This document shows, piece by piece, positions 25,349 to 33,787 of a stretch of DNA of 51,356 bases (positions are counted from its first letter, which is position 1; each line of letters opens with the position of its first letter). The translations under genes were made by a program, and so were the position numbers. Source of the stretch: Streptacidiphilus anmyonensis (GTDB lineage Bacteria; Actinomycetota; Actinomycetes; Streptomycetales; Streptomycetaceae). Location of the stretch: NCBI RefSeq assembly GCF_000787855.1, contig NZ_BBPQ01000058.1, forward strand, positions 1 to 51,356. Direction: 5' to 3'. The notes beneath the pieces were generated by a model that did no database searches, had not been told where the DNA came from, and worked only from the letters and a program-made list of their open reading frames with translations.

Positions 25349-26001
25349 CCGCGATCGTCGCCGCCCAGGGCCTGCACAAGTCCTACGGCCATCACCGAGT
25401 CCTGAACGGCACGGACCTGGACGTGGAGCCGGGACAGCTGGTCGCCGTGGTCGGCGAGAACGGCGCGGGCAAGTCGACCCTGCTCAAGGCGCTCGCCGGA
25501 ACCCTCAAGACCGACGCCGGAACTGTGCGACTGTCCGGCACGCTGGGCTACTGCCCCCAGGAAGCCGTCCTCTCCGACAACCTGACGGTAGGCCAGCACC
25601 TGCGCTACTTCGCCGCGGCCTACCGCCTGGCCGACCTCGGCCGCGGAGAGGACCTGATGGAGCGGCTCGGCCTGGCCAAGTTCCGCGACACCAGCGCCGG
25701 AGCCCTGTCCGGTGGCACCCGGCAGAAGCTCAACCTCGTCCTCGCCCTGCTGCACGACCCCGACGTGCTCCTGCTCGACGAGCCCTACCAGGGCTTCGAC
25801 TGGGAGACCTACCTGCGGTTCTGGGACCTGGTCGGCGACCTGCGCGCCCGGGGCAAGGCCATCGTGCTGATCACCCACCTGGTGTTCGAGCAGGACCGGT
25901 TCGACGTCCTGGCCGACCTCGTCGACGGCCGGCTGCACCTGCGCGACACCACCGCCACCGTCGCCACGACCACACTGGGAGTCGACGATGACCGTCTCTG
26001 A
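25345..26001 (+). CDS. ABC transporter ATP-binding protein
   Basis: GTG 25345 follows GGAGGAG and overlaps the TetR stop. The 218-residue ATPase has Walker A VGENGAGKST (about 38-47), Q-loop in YCPQEAVL, signature LSGGTRQKL (about 120) and Walker B VLLLDEPYQGFDW (about 140), with the switch His in LITH. It would power export through the permease that follows, whose start lies inside its 3' end (overlap 14 bp). The signature has GGT rather than GGQ, which occurs in some exporters. Substrate unknown; multidrug or antibiotic type is typical for this gene order. Confidence 0.85.
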   Translation: MTAIVAAQGLHKSYGHHRVLNGTDLDVEPGQLVAVVGENGAGKSTLLKALAGTLKTDAGTVRLSGTLGYCPQEAVLSDNLTVGQHLRYFAAAYRLADLGRGEDLMERLGLAKFRDTSAGALSGGTRQKLNLVLALLHDPDVLLLDEPYQGFDWETYLRFWDLVGDLRARGKAIVLITHLVFEQDRFDVLADLVDGRLHLRDTTATVATTTLGVDDDRL

Positions 26002-26833
26002 CCTCGCCGCCGTTCCGACCGGCCGGTCGAGCGCTCCGGCGGTCCGGCAGTTCGGCACCGCGCTGCGTTTCGCCCTGCGCAACCAGACCCGCAACCGGCT
26101 CGCCGCGCTGCTGCTGGTGGGCTTCGTGCCCACCTGGTACGGCCTGATGCAGGCCATGGTCGGGCACCAGCAGCTCAGCTTCAAGCTGTTCGCCACCGGC
26201 CGCACGCTGACCGTCGACGGCGGCGAGCTCACCTTGATCAGCGCGGGCCTCAACGCGCTGTCGCTGATCGTCGGCTTCGCCGTCTTCGACGCGATCCGCA
26301 GGACCTTGGCCTTCGACCGCCGGCTGGTGTTCGCCGGGTACCGCCAGCCCACCCTGATCGGCGCGAAGACACTGTCGATCACGGTGATCTCCGCCGGGGT
26401 CGCCCTGTACGCCGCGCTGGTCCTGCTCGGGTTCTGGCGCCCGAGCCCCGCCGGGTGGTTCGCGATCCTGGCCGGCTACGTGGTGATCGCCCTCACCTAC
26501 GGCGCCTTCGGCCTGCTGCTCGGGGTCCTGGTCAAGGGTGACCTGGAGGGCTTCTTCCTGATCATCATGGGCGGGCTGATGGACACGTTCCTGCAGAACC
26601 CGCTCGGTAACCCCCTGGCCAACAAGCCGGTCCTGCAGTGGTTCCCTTCCTTCGGGCCGATGCAGTTCGCCGTCGCCGGGTCCTTCGGCCGTGTGGCGCT
26701 GTGGGGGCACCTTGCCCTCGGGCTGGCGTGGGCCGCCGGGTTCGCCGTCTGCGGGCTGATCGTCTTTCGTCTCAAGACCCGCACCGGGCGCCACACACCC
26801 CACCTCGGCAGCGGTTCGCAGCCCCCGGCATAG
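25988..26833 (+). CDS. ABC transporter permease
   Basis: ATG 25988 lies inside the end of the ATPase gene. The 281-residue product has about six membrane helices (LAALLLVGFVPTWYGLMQAM, LISAGLNALSLIVGFAVFDA, LYAALVLLGFWRPSPAGWFA, LAGYVVIALTYGAFGLLLGV, FLIIMGGLMDTFLQNP and a last one near 255). It is the ABC-2 style partner of the ATPase. The operon ends here with a candidate terminator at 26838-26860. The substrate cannot be deduced. Confidence 0.8.
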   Translation: MTVSDLAAVPTGRSSAPAVRQFGTALRFALRNQTRNRLAALLLVGFVPTWYGLMQAMVGHQQLSFKLFATGRTLTVDGGELTLISAGLNALSLIVGFAVFDAIRRTLAFDRRLVFAGYRQPTLIGAKTLSITVISAGVALYAALVLLGFWRPSPAGWFAILAGYVVIALTYGAFGLLLGVLVKGDLEGFFLIIMGGLMDTFLQNPLGNPLANKPVLQWFPSFGPMQFAVAGSFGRVALWGHLALGLAWAAGFAVCGLIVFRLKTRTGRHTPHLGSGSQPPA

Positions 26834-26837
26834 CCCG

Positions 26838-26860
26838 GCCCTGCTCGTCCCGTGCAGGGC
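26838..26860. terminator. candidate hairpin between convergent genes
   Basis: GCCCTGC and GCAGGGC can pair as a 7-bp GC stem around a 9-base loop, 5 bp after the permease stop (26833) and before the end of the minus-strand permease remnant (26884). No T-run follows, as usual in high-GC actinomycetes. It could serve both converging genes. Confidence 0.45.
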
Positions 26861-26883
26861 AGCCGGCCGGAGGGCGGGTGAGG

Positions 26884-27432
26884 TCACGAGTGGCGGCGGT
26901 AGGCACGCATGGTGAGCGGTCCGAAGACGGCGATCAGGAACGCGGAGGCGGCCACGACGACGCCGACCTGCGTCGGTGTCGCCGTTCCGTCCATGGCGGC
27001 CCGGGTGGTGGTGACCAGGCGGGTGACCGGATTGACCTGGACGAAGGCGCGCAGCCAGCCGGGCATCGTGTGCGGGTCGACGAAGGCGTTGCTGGCCAGG
27101 GTGAGCGGGAACAGCACCACCACGGCCAGGCTCATGATGGCGTTGGAGGAACGCACCACCAGGCCCAGGAGGGTGAAGACCCACGAGAACGCCAGGGCGA
27201 ACACGACCACCAACACGATCGCCAGCACCATCCCGCCCGCGCCACCGCCCGGCCGATAGCCCAGCAGCAGACCGAGACCACCGACGAGGGCGGAAGCGAG
27301 CAGGTAGCGCAGGGCGTCGCCGATGGGGACGGGCTGCCAGATCCGCAGGGTGCGGAAGCGGTCGTACACGCCCGTGCCGAGGTCGGCGTTGAGGTTGACG
27401 CCGGTGTACATGGTGGCCAGCAGCACGGCCAT
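26884..27432 (-). pseudogene. ABC-2 permease (DrrB-like), 5'-truncated
   Basis: The frame encodes the C-terminal part of a daunorubicin-type ABC-2 permease: MYTGVNLNADLGTGVYDRFR, RIWQPVPIGDALRYLLASAL, LGLVVRSSNAIMSLAVVVLF and the family landmark SNAFVDPHTMPGWLRAFVQV, then NPVTRLVTTTRA. It ends normally (YRRHS). In-frame sequence continues upstream for about 16 codons (RDRILRARPLLPGTLV) and then hits a stop, so the first membrane helices are missing, and the ATPase gene that normally precedes it is gone. The break lies at about 27480, next to a less GC-rich patch, suggesting a deletion or recombination junction. Confidence 0.65.
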
Positions 27433-28110
27433 GACCAGGGTGCCGGGCAGAAGGGGTCGTGCCCGCAGGATCCGATCACGCCGGTTGGATGAGGCTCATT
27501 CGGGCCGGATGGTCTGTGTAGTCCGATCCGCGGAGTGCCACCGGGGCAAATGGGTGCGCGGCGATGACGGACTCCCTGCGCAGGGTCGTGCCCGGTCGGT
27601 TGGGATTTTGGATGGTCAATGCCTGCCGGATTTCGATGAGTCCTCGGCCCTTCCGTTCCCCTGCAACGTCTGGAAGACCGCCAAATATGGCGCGAAGGTC
27701 ACGGAAGACGACCCTGGGGCCACGGCCACTCGCTCGAGTGGGACTTCCTGTCCGGTTCCGAAGCCACAACTTCACTCACGGATCGCCGCGCTCGAGTACG
27801 TGGGGAATCAGGGATTCCTTTCCACCCCACCTCGCCCAGGTGGGCTCGAGACGGACGAGAACCGCCGGGGCAAGCCCGCGTGATAAGCCGCTCGACCCAC
27901 GGGCATGAAGGTTCGCTGCCCTACGCGCAGGGCAGGCGGACCCGACCGCCGGACGTCCCTTGGGCAGGTCTCCGCACGCCCGGGTCGGAAGGCATCTGTG
28001 GGTACGGGCCAGCTCACTCGCGGAGCTGACGCCTCGGGCTCCGAGGGATCCGAAGCGCGACGGCCGGCCGGGCCAGGCGCGATGCTGGACCGGCCGCTTG
28101 CCATGAATCA
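27433..28110. other. 678-bp stretch with no assured gene
   Basis: It follows the broken permease and precedes the phosphatase promoter. A 99-codon minus frame (27476-27775, ending HPARMSLIQPA) has no ribosome site and does not resemble a known family. Base composition in 27560-27760 is visibly less GC-rich than in the genes. It may be foreign or decayed DNA. The far right end contains the regulatory site at 28111. Confidence 0.4.
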
Positions 28111-28123
28111 TTGCTCAGTGCAA
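28111..28123. promoter_or_regulatory. TTGCT-CAG-TGCAA operator-like site before the phosphatase gene
   Basis: It differs from the perfect palindrome by one base (TTGCT for TTGCA). It lies 54 bp before the ATG at 28178. The wider sequence, AAT-C-ATTGCTCA then G-TGCA-A-AGGTAG, matches the array at 11421-11443 at all but three positions, including the AGGTAG that follows, so the two are probably copies of one element. Confidence 0.55.
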
Positions 28124-28177
28124 AGGTAGAAGCGCGGTGCGGCTCTCGCGCGCCGTTCAACGAAAGGCACGGAACGG

Positions 28178-29281
28178 ATGCGTGTACCCCGGCGGCCAGA
28201 CGTGCTTGCGGCTGTCCCCTTCGCTGCGATGGCGCTTGTCACGGCCGGGGATGTGGCGGCAGGGCCTGACGTGGGCCTGTTGCCACTCTTTTCGGTCGGC
28301 CCCGCGTTCGCCGCCGCGGCCGGACCTCCCCGTCGGGCCGCGCTCGTGGGCTGCGTCGCCGTGGGCTTGTGTCTGGCCGTCGCTTGGTACGACGGCCTCC
28401 TCGACGCCCGCCGGGGATGGGTCGCCTTCGCGGCGGTCGTAGGTGTCACTGCGGCGGCCGTGCTTGCCGCGGTGCTGCGTCGGCGCACCGAACGGGAGCT
28501 CGCCGACATCACCTCCGTCGCCGAGGCCGCGCAGCGCGTGCTGCTGCGACCGGTGCCGAGGACCGGCGGCCCGATGCGGATCGCCGTCTCCTACACCTCG
28601 GCGACCGCAGCCGCGCGCATCGGCGGCGACCTCTACGAGGTCGTCCCCGCGTCCGGGGGCACCCGCGTCATTGTCGGAGACGTGCAGGGCAAGGGACTGG
28701 AAGCGGTGGAGACTGCGGCCGTCGTGCTCGCGGCCTTCCGCGAGGCGGCGCCGGAGGCCGTCATGCTGGACGAGGTCGGAGACCGCCTCGAACGCGCTCT
28801 CAACCGACGGCTGGAGGGTGAGGAGTTCGTCACCGCGATCCTCGCCGAAGTGGAGCCGGACCACACGGTGATGCTGCTCAACTACGGGCACCCCGCGCCA
28901 CTCGTCCTGCGGCCCGACGCCGAGCCCGAACTCGCCGCTCCCGACCGTCCCGCAGCCCCGCTGGGCCTCGCCGATCTGGGCCCCGAGCGACCGAAACCGC
29001 ACCGCATCAGCCTGCGCCCGGGCGAGCAACTCCTGCTCTACACCGACGGCGTCATTGAGGCGCGCGACGAGTGCGGAGTCTTCTATCCGCTGGTCGAGCG
29101 CGCCGGCCTGCTCGCCGAACCGGACCCCGACCGTGCCCTGGCGGCCCTTCGGCGGGACCTGGTCGCCCACGTCGGAGGCCCGCTCAAGGATGACGCGGCC
29201 ATGCTGCTCCTTCGCTACCGCGAGGCGGTGGTTCCGGCTCAGGGGCCGGAGCCGGGTCGGCGTCAGGAGGCCGAGTCCTGA
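28178..29281 (+). CDS. membrane-bound PP2C (SpoIIE/RsbU-type) serine phosphatase
   Basis: The 367-residue product starts with three predicted membrane helices (residues about 10-95), a short linker helix, and then a PP2C/SpoIIE domain: RIGGDLYEVVPASGG (about 146), VIVGDVQGKGLEAV (about 165), LLLYTDGVIEARDE (about 285) and KDDAAMLLLRY (about 340). The four metal-binding Asp sites are kept, so it should be active. Such enzymes remove phosphate from STAS anti-sigma antagonists in partner-switching pathways. A STAS gene is right next to it, converging with a 19-bp overlap. Control by the site at 28111 is probable. No sensor domain other than the membrane part is seen. Confidence 0.85.
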   Translation: MRVPRRPDVLAAVPFAAMALVTAGDVAAGPDVGLLPLFSVGPAFAAAAGPPRRAALVGCVAVGLCLAVAWYDGLLDARRGWVAFAAVVGVTAAAVLAAVLRRRTERELADITSVAEAAQRVLLRPVPRTGGPMRIAVSYTSATAAARIGGDLYEVVPASGGTRVIVGDVQGKGLEAVETAAVVLAAFREAAPEAVMLDEVGDRLERALNRRLEGEEFVTAILAEVEPDHTVMLLNYGHPAPLVLRPDAEPELAAPDRPAAPLGLADLGPERPKPHRISLRPGEQLLLYTDGVIEARDECGVFYPLVERAGLLAEPDPDRALAALRRDLVAHVGGPLKDDAAMLLLRYREAVVPAQGPEPGRRQEAES

Positions 29282-29682
29282 GACCTGGTGCGTACGGGAG
29301 TCTGCTGGGTCGGATCGGACCGCTGGTGCGTCACCGACGCCCCCTCCGGGGCGACGGCATCAGCGGTGGCCTCGAAGACGTCGAAGATCCGCTCGATGCC
29401 GCAGGCTGTCAGCGCCTTGCGTGCCACCGAGTCCTCGGCGGGCAGGACCAGGCGCAACTGGCCGCCCGCCGAAGCCATCTGGCGCCGCGTGGCGACCAGC
29501 GCCCCGAAGCCGAGGGAGTCGCAGAAGCTCAGTCGGCTGAGGTCCACCACGAGTCTGCGGCTGCCGCTCCAGATCACTGTGGCCAGTCGCTCGCGCACCG
29601 CCGCGACGGCCTGCAGGTCCAGCTCACCCTCCAGTTGGGCGATCGTCCAGCCGTGTCGCTCACCGTAGGTCACCTGCGTCAT
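29263..29682 (-). CDS. STAS-domain anti-sigma factor antagonist
   Basis: ATG 29682 follows GGAAGGAGGG. The 139-residue product has one STAS domain: YGERHGWTIAQLEGELDLQA, VVDLSRLSFCDSLGFGALVA with the Ser that is normally phosphorylated (about residue 57), and LVLPAEDSVARKALTACG. A flexible acidic/basic tail of about 25 residues follows. Dephosphorylated antagonists bind the anti-sigma kinase and release a sigma factor. The neighbouring phosphatase is the natural partner; neither a kinase nor a sigma gene is present in the window. A perfect palindrome at 29764-29776 lies 82 bp upstream. Confidence 0.8.
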   Translation of the reverse strand: MTQVTYGERHGWTIAQLEGELDLQAVAAVRERLATVIWSGSRRLVVDLSRLSFCDSLGFGALVATRRQMASAGGQLRLVLPAEDSVARKALTACGIERIFDVFEATADAVAPEGASVTHQRSDPTQQTPVRTRSQDSAS

Positions 29683-29763
29683 GGTCCGGTTTCCCTCCTT
29701 CCGTGGGTCCGCGGACGGTCGAGCCCGGCCCGGCGGTGCGGACCCGCTCCGTCCGACATGGCT

Positions 29764-29776
29764 TTGCATTATGCAA
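29764..29776. promoter_or_regulatory. perfect TTGCA-N3-TGCAA operator-like palindrome before the STAS gene
   Basis: TTGCA-TTA-TGCAA. On the minus strand the centre reads CATAAT, a good -10 box. An ATG occurs 8 bp after it (29758), opening a 26-codon frame whose stop overlaps the STAS start codon (ATGA). So this site may be both operator and promoter core, with a short leader peptide coupled to the STAS gene. Confidence 0.65.
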
Positions 29777-29833
29777 AGAAAATGCTACGAACGCCACTCT
29801 TCAGCACGAAATGTCGGTCCGACGCCACCGGAG

Positions 29834-30886
29834 TCAGCTGCCGCCGGGTCGGGCGAGGCGGGCCAGGTAGGCGTTGTAGGCGTTGAGTTCGGCGTCGTTG
29901 TCGCGCTCGGCCTGGCGGTCGGTGCGTGCGGCGGTGCGTCGGTCGGACGCGGCCCACTGGACTAGCAGGGCGAGCAGGACGAGGAGGGTGGGGATCTCAC
30001 TGAAGCCCCAGGCGATGCCGCCGCCCGTGCTCTGGTCGCCGAGCGCGGTCAGGTGCCAGGAGGCGGGCGGGTCGGCGAAGAAGCGGACGATGAGACCGTG
30101 GGACATCATCACGGCGATGCCGAAGAAGGCGTGGAACGGCATGCCGATGAACAGTTCCAGCATCCGCAGGACGTGGGAGGGCCGGCGCGGGGCGGGGTCG
30201 ACGCCCATGATCGGCCAGAAGAACAGCAGGCCGACGCCGAGGAAGTGGACGAGCATGAACTCGTGGCCGAGCCAACTGCCCATCAGCCAGTCGAAGATCG
30301 GCGTGAAGTAGAGCGCGTACAGGCTCGCGATGAACAGCGGCAGCGTGTAGAAGGGGGAGGAGACGACGGCGGCGACGCGGCTGTGCAGCAGCCGGACCAG
30401 CAGCTCCCGGGGTCCGGTGCGGCCGCGCCGGGCGGTGGGCAGGGCGCGCAGGGCGAGGGTGACGGGGGCGCCGAGCAGCAGCAGGATCGGCGAGAGCATC
30501 GACAGCACCATGTGCTGGACCATGTGGACGCTGAACAGCTCCATGCCGTAGCCGCCGATGCCGGTGCAGGTGACCAGGGCGACGGTCGCGACCCCGGCGG
30601 TGAACGCGACGACGCGGTGCCAGGGCCAGCGGTCGCCGCGGCGGCGCAGCCGCCACACGGCGCCCCCGTAGACGGCGAGGGCGAGCAGGCAGGCGAGTGG
30701 TTCGAGGGGGAGTGGCTGCGGGTGCCAGGACAGGAGCCGGGCGAGGTCTGGCGGGTCGAGGGGCATCCACATGGGGCCGCTCATGGTGGGATGTGTGCCG
30801 TTGCCCATCCCGGGCATGCCGTTCATTCCGGGCATGGGCGGCATGGTGGAAGTGGCGGCGGCGGTCGCGGCGTTGAGCACGGTCAT
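29834..30886 (-). CDS. ctaG: CtaG-type cytochrome oxidase copper protein
   Basis: ATG 30886 gives 350 residues; the open frame further upstream is read-through of the peroxidase gene in another frame. The N-terminus is a Met/Gly/His-rich extracellular segment (MPPMPGMNGMPGMGNGTHPT), a likely copper-binding patch. Seven helices follow, including the family landmarks FSVHMVQHMVLSMLSPILLL and LYFTPIFDWLMGS, GHEFMLVHFLGVGLLFFWPI. CtaG of this kind supports insertion of copper into haem-copper oxidases. It is last in the copper/disulfide gene cluster. A second CtaG is coded at 48211-49221. Confidence 0.85.
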   Translation of the reverse strand: MTVLNAATAAATSTMPPMPGMNGMPGMGNGTHPTMSGPMWMPLDPPDLARLLSWHPQPLPLEPLACLLALAVYGGAVWRLRRRGDRWPWHRVVAFTAGVATVALVTCTGIGGYGMELFSVHMVQHMVLSMLSPILLLLGAPVTLALRALPTARRGRTGPRELLVRLLHSRVAAVVSSPFYTLPLFIASLYALYFTPIFDWLMGSWLGHEFMLVHFLGVGLLFFWPIMGVDPAPRRPSHVLRMLELFIGMPFHAFFGIAVMMSHGLIVRFFADPPASWHLTALGDQSTGGGIAWGFSEIPTLLVLLALLVQWAASDRRTAARTDRQAERDNDAELNAYNAYLARLARPGGS

Positions 30887-30930
30887 GGGTTCTCCAAGGG
30901 CGGCAGGGGTAGGAGGGCGATGGCGGACGG

Positions 30931-32172
30931 TCAGCCCTCCAGGAGCTGCTGTCCCACGTACTCGCCGGGTCGGGGGCCGCCGGGGACGGCGAACAGGGCG
31001 CCCGCCTCGTGGCGGATGAAGCGGCTCAGGTGGTCGCCGCCGGCGAGTTTGCGCTGGACCTGGACGAAGCCGAGGGTCGGGTCGGCCTGCCAGGCGACGA
31101 AGAGCAGTCCGGCGTCGGGGCTGCCGTCGGCCGGGTATCCGTCGTGGTAGGAGAAGCCGCGGCGCAGCATCGCGGCGTCGGCGTTTGAGGCGGGCGCCGC
31201 GACGCGCACGTGGGCGTCGGGCGGGATGGCGAGGGAGCCGTCGGGGTTGAACTTCTCCAGGTCGACCGGGGTGGTCTCGGTGCCGCCGGACAGCGGGGCG
31301 CCGTCGCGCTTGCGGCGGCCGATGACGCGTTCCTGCTCGGCGAGCGGGAGGGCGTTCCAGGCGGGCAGCAGCATGCGGATGCGGCGGACGACGGCGTAGG
31401 AGCCGCCGTTCATCCATGCCTTCGCTCCACTGGCGTTGGGGGTGAAGACGGTGGCGTTGAAGTTCTTGTCGTCGGGCTTGGGGTTGTCGGTGCCGTCGAT
31501 CTGGCCCATGAGGTTGCGCATGGTGCGGGGTTGGTCGGTGGCTCCGGGGGTGCGGTTGAAGCCGTTCATCTGCCAGCGCAGGGTCGCGGTCGGCGCGGCC
31601 TGCCGTTGCAGGACGTTGAGTGCGTGGAAGGCGACGAGCGGGTCGTTCGCCCCGATCTGGATCCAGAGGTCCCCGTCGGACCGCTCGGGGTCGAGTGCGT
31701 CGCCGGGGAAAGGAGGCACCGGGACCATCGCGGCCGGAACCCTGTGCGTGAGGCCGGTTTTGGGGAAGAGGCTGAGCCCGAAGCCGAAGGTGACGGTGAG
31801 GGAGCAGAGTCCGGAGTCGAGGGCGACCTGGTCGTCGTCGGTGGCGGGCGGATGCCCTGCCGTCATCGCCTCGGCCGAGGCTGACCAACGGCGCAGCAGC
31901 GCCGCCGCCTGCTGGCGCCCGGCGCCCGCGACGAGGTCGAACGCGGCGAGATGGCCGCAGGCCTGCAGCGCGGTGGTGATACCGGCCTGGTGGGTGCCGT
32001 GGAAGGGGATGACGCCGGTGCCGAGGCAGGCCAGGGCTGGGCCGGTGGAGGCGGTGGCGGAGGTCGGGCGGGTCAGGGCGGTGCCGGCCGCCCCGGCCGC
32101 GAGGCCGCCGGCTCCGGTGGCTGCGGCTGTGCTCAGCAGCGTGCGTCGGGAGATGTGCTGGTTGCCGTTCAT
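30931..32172 (-). CDS. secreted Dyp-type haem peroxidase
   Basis: The 413-residue product has a twin-arginine signal (ISRRTLLSTAAATGAGGLAA) and the DyP landmarks: GQIDGTDNP (GxxDG motif with distal Asp, about residue 225) and DAHVRVAAPASN (proximal haem His, about residue 320), then FVAWQADP and FIRHEAGALFAVPGG. It is exported folded, with haem. In EfeB-type systems DyP enzymes assist iron uptake; no EfeU or EfeO gene is beside it, so here it more likely removes peroxide or oxidises substrates near the copper proteins. It lies 44 bp upstream of ctaG, same strand. Confidence 0.9.
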   Translation of the reverse strand: MNGNQHISRRTLLSTAAATGAGGLAAGAAGTALTRPTSATASTGPALACLGTGVIPFHGTHQAGITTALQACGHLAAFDLVAGAGRQQAAALLRRWSASAEAMTAGHPPATDDDQVALDSGLCSLTVTFGFGLSLFPKTGLTHRVPAAMVPVPPFPGDALDPERSDGDLWIQIGANDPLVAFHALNVLQRQAAPTATLRWQMNGFNRTPGATDQPRTMRNLMGQIDGTDNPKPDDKNFNATVFTPNASGAKAWMNGGSYAVVRRIRMLLPAWNALPLAEQERVIGRRKRDGAPLSGGTETTPVDLEKFNPDGSLAIPPDAHVRVAAPASNADAAMLRRGFSYHDGYPADGSPDAGLLFVAWQADPTLGFVQVQRKLAGGDHLSRFIRHEAGALFAVPGGPRPGEYVGQQLLEG

Positions 32173-32319
32173 GATCGGTGGGAGGGTCCAAGTCCGAGGA
32201 GGGGCGGGCGCGCTCGGGAGAGGCGCCCGCCGGCGATGTGTACGGGTACGCGCCCTGCCGGAGCGGTGGCGGTGCCGCGAAGGGGCGGGACCGTGTCGGA
32301 GGTGACGGCGTCAGGACGG

Positions 32320-32850
32320 TCAGTTCGGCGGCTGGTAGCCCATCGGTTCGACCGGAGCGGTGACGGTGACTGGAGCCGAGTGTGCGAAGTGCAGGGTGAA
32401 GCGCACGGTCTGCCCCGCCATCGGCTTGTGCTTCAGGCCCATGAGCATGAGGTGGTCCCCGCCGGTGCGCAGCACGAGCGCGGACCCGGCCGGTATGTCG
32501 AAGGAGGAGACGGGCAGCATCTCGCCGGAGGCGTTGGTGGTGTGCATGGCCACAGAGGAGGCCACGTCGCTGGTGACCGAGGTCAGCAGGTCGGCGGCGC
32601 GCCCGCTGTTGGTGACGGTAAAGTAGCCGGCCGCCATGTCGCCGAGCGCGGGCTGCGGCACGTAGGCGCCGGTCACGCGAAGCCGGGCCTGCGCGTGTGT
32701 CGTGGGCGAGGTCGACGACCCTGAGCAGCTTGCTGAGAGGAGCGTCACCGCCGCGAGCAGAGCCGTCGCCGCGAGCAGACCCGTTGACGTGAGCCGGAAT
32801 GAGCGCTTGACGAGGATGCGACGTCCGGCGCGCAGGAGGAAGGCGATCAC
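32320..32850 (-). CDS. PCu(A)C copper chaperone lipoprotein
   Basis: GTG 32850 overlaps the SCO stop (GTGA), so the two are translated together. The 176-residue product has a signal peptide ending near LLSASC and a PCuAC domain with its copper ligands: VAMHTTNASGEML (His and first Met) and GGDHLMLMGLKHKP (second His and Met). It binds copper(I) outside the membrane and passes it to the CuA site of oxidase subunit II. Together with SCO it forms the standard copper-delivery pair. Confidence 0.85.
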   Translation of the reverse strand: MIAFLLRAGRRILVKRSFRLTSTGLLAATALLAAVTLLSASCSGSSTSPTTHAQARLRVTGAYVPQPALGDMAAGYFTVTNSGRAADLLTSVTSDVASSVAMHTTNASGEMLPVSSFDIPAGSALVLRTGGDHLMLMGLKHKPMAGQTVRFTLHFAHSAPVTVTAPVEPMGYQPPN

Positions 32851-33518
32851 GAGGCGAGGCCCTTCATGATGCGCGGCAGGGCGGCGGCGTACTGCTGGGC
32901 GGAGGTGCCGGAGGGGAACAGTTCGTGGGCGAGATCGTCCTTCGCGTCGAAGGCGAAGACCTCGGCACCGTGGGTGACGGTGTAGCTTCCGTCGGGCTGC
33001 TTGACGGGCTTGGCGATCGCGATGCCGAGCGTCTTCGCGGCCTGCTGGATGGCGGTGAAGTCGCCGGTGAGTCCGACGAACTGGGGGTTGAACGCCGCCA
33101 GCCACTGGTGGAGGCGTTGCGGGGTGTCCCTAGTCGGGTCGGTGGTCACGAAGACCACCTGGAGTCGGGCGCGTTCGGCCGCGGACAGTTTGCCGACGGC
33201 CACGGCGATGTCGCCCATCGTGGTCGGGCAGATGTCAGGGCAGTGCGTGTAGCCGAAGTAGAGCAGGGTGGGCTTGCCCGCCGTCTGTTTGACCAGGTCG
33301 AACGGCCGGCCCTGGTCGTCCGTCAGGACCAGGGGCGGTTTGGCGAACGGCTGCGGGAGCGGCACCGCTCCGTCTGCGGCGGGCGCGACGGCCGGGGGGG
33401 ACACCACGGCGGCTGTCGGCGCCGGGGACGAGCCGCCGCAGGCGGTCAGGGTCAGACCCACCACACAGCCGAGGGCCGCGGTGAGGAGCGCGCGCCTGCG
33501 GCGCGAGAGAGAACACAT
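32847..33518 (-). CDS. SCO1/SenC-type copper chaperone lipoprotein
   Basis: ATG 33518 opens a 223-residue product with a lipobox (LTLTACGG, about residue 27). The thioredoxin-like SCO domain shows the CxxxC copper site FGYTHCPDICPTTMGD (about residue 95) and the distal His in VTHGAEVFAF (about 185). It delivers copper to, or reduces, the CuA site. The upstream extension of the open frame is noncoding. It is followed by, and coupled with, the PCuAC gene. Confidence 0.9.
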   Translation of the reverse strand: MCSLSRRRRALLTAALGCVVGLTLTACGGSSPAPTAAVVSPPAVAPAADGAVPLPQPFAKPPLVLTDDQGRPFDLVKQTAGKPTLLYFGYTHCPDICPTTMGDIAVAVGKLSAAERARLQVVFVTTDPTRDTPQRLHQWLAAFNPQFVGLTGDFTAIQQAAKTLGIAIAKPVKQPDGSYTVTHGAEVFAFDAKDDLAHELFPSGTSAQQYAAALPRIMKGLAS

Positions 33519-33787
33519 GGGAACAGGACTCCGTGGGAACGAGCACGCCGTCCCCGTCCGGCGACGGCGTCGGAGGGGCGAGGGCGGCGAGCGAGGACGA
33601 CACGGCGCGCGGCAGCGCACCGCCCTGACGTACCGGCGTCGATCACCGGGAAGGGCGGCGGCGCACACAGGCACCGTGCGGACGAGGACTTCGGGCGGCC
33701 TTGACCCGTTCGCTCTCCGCCGACTTCCGGACGACGGCCCCGCGTAGCGATCGGGCGTCGAACGGGGGGTCATGGAGCGGTGGTGGG

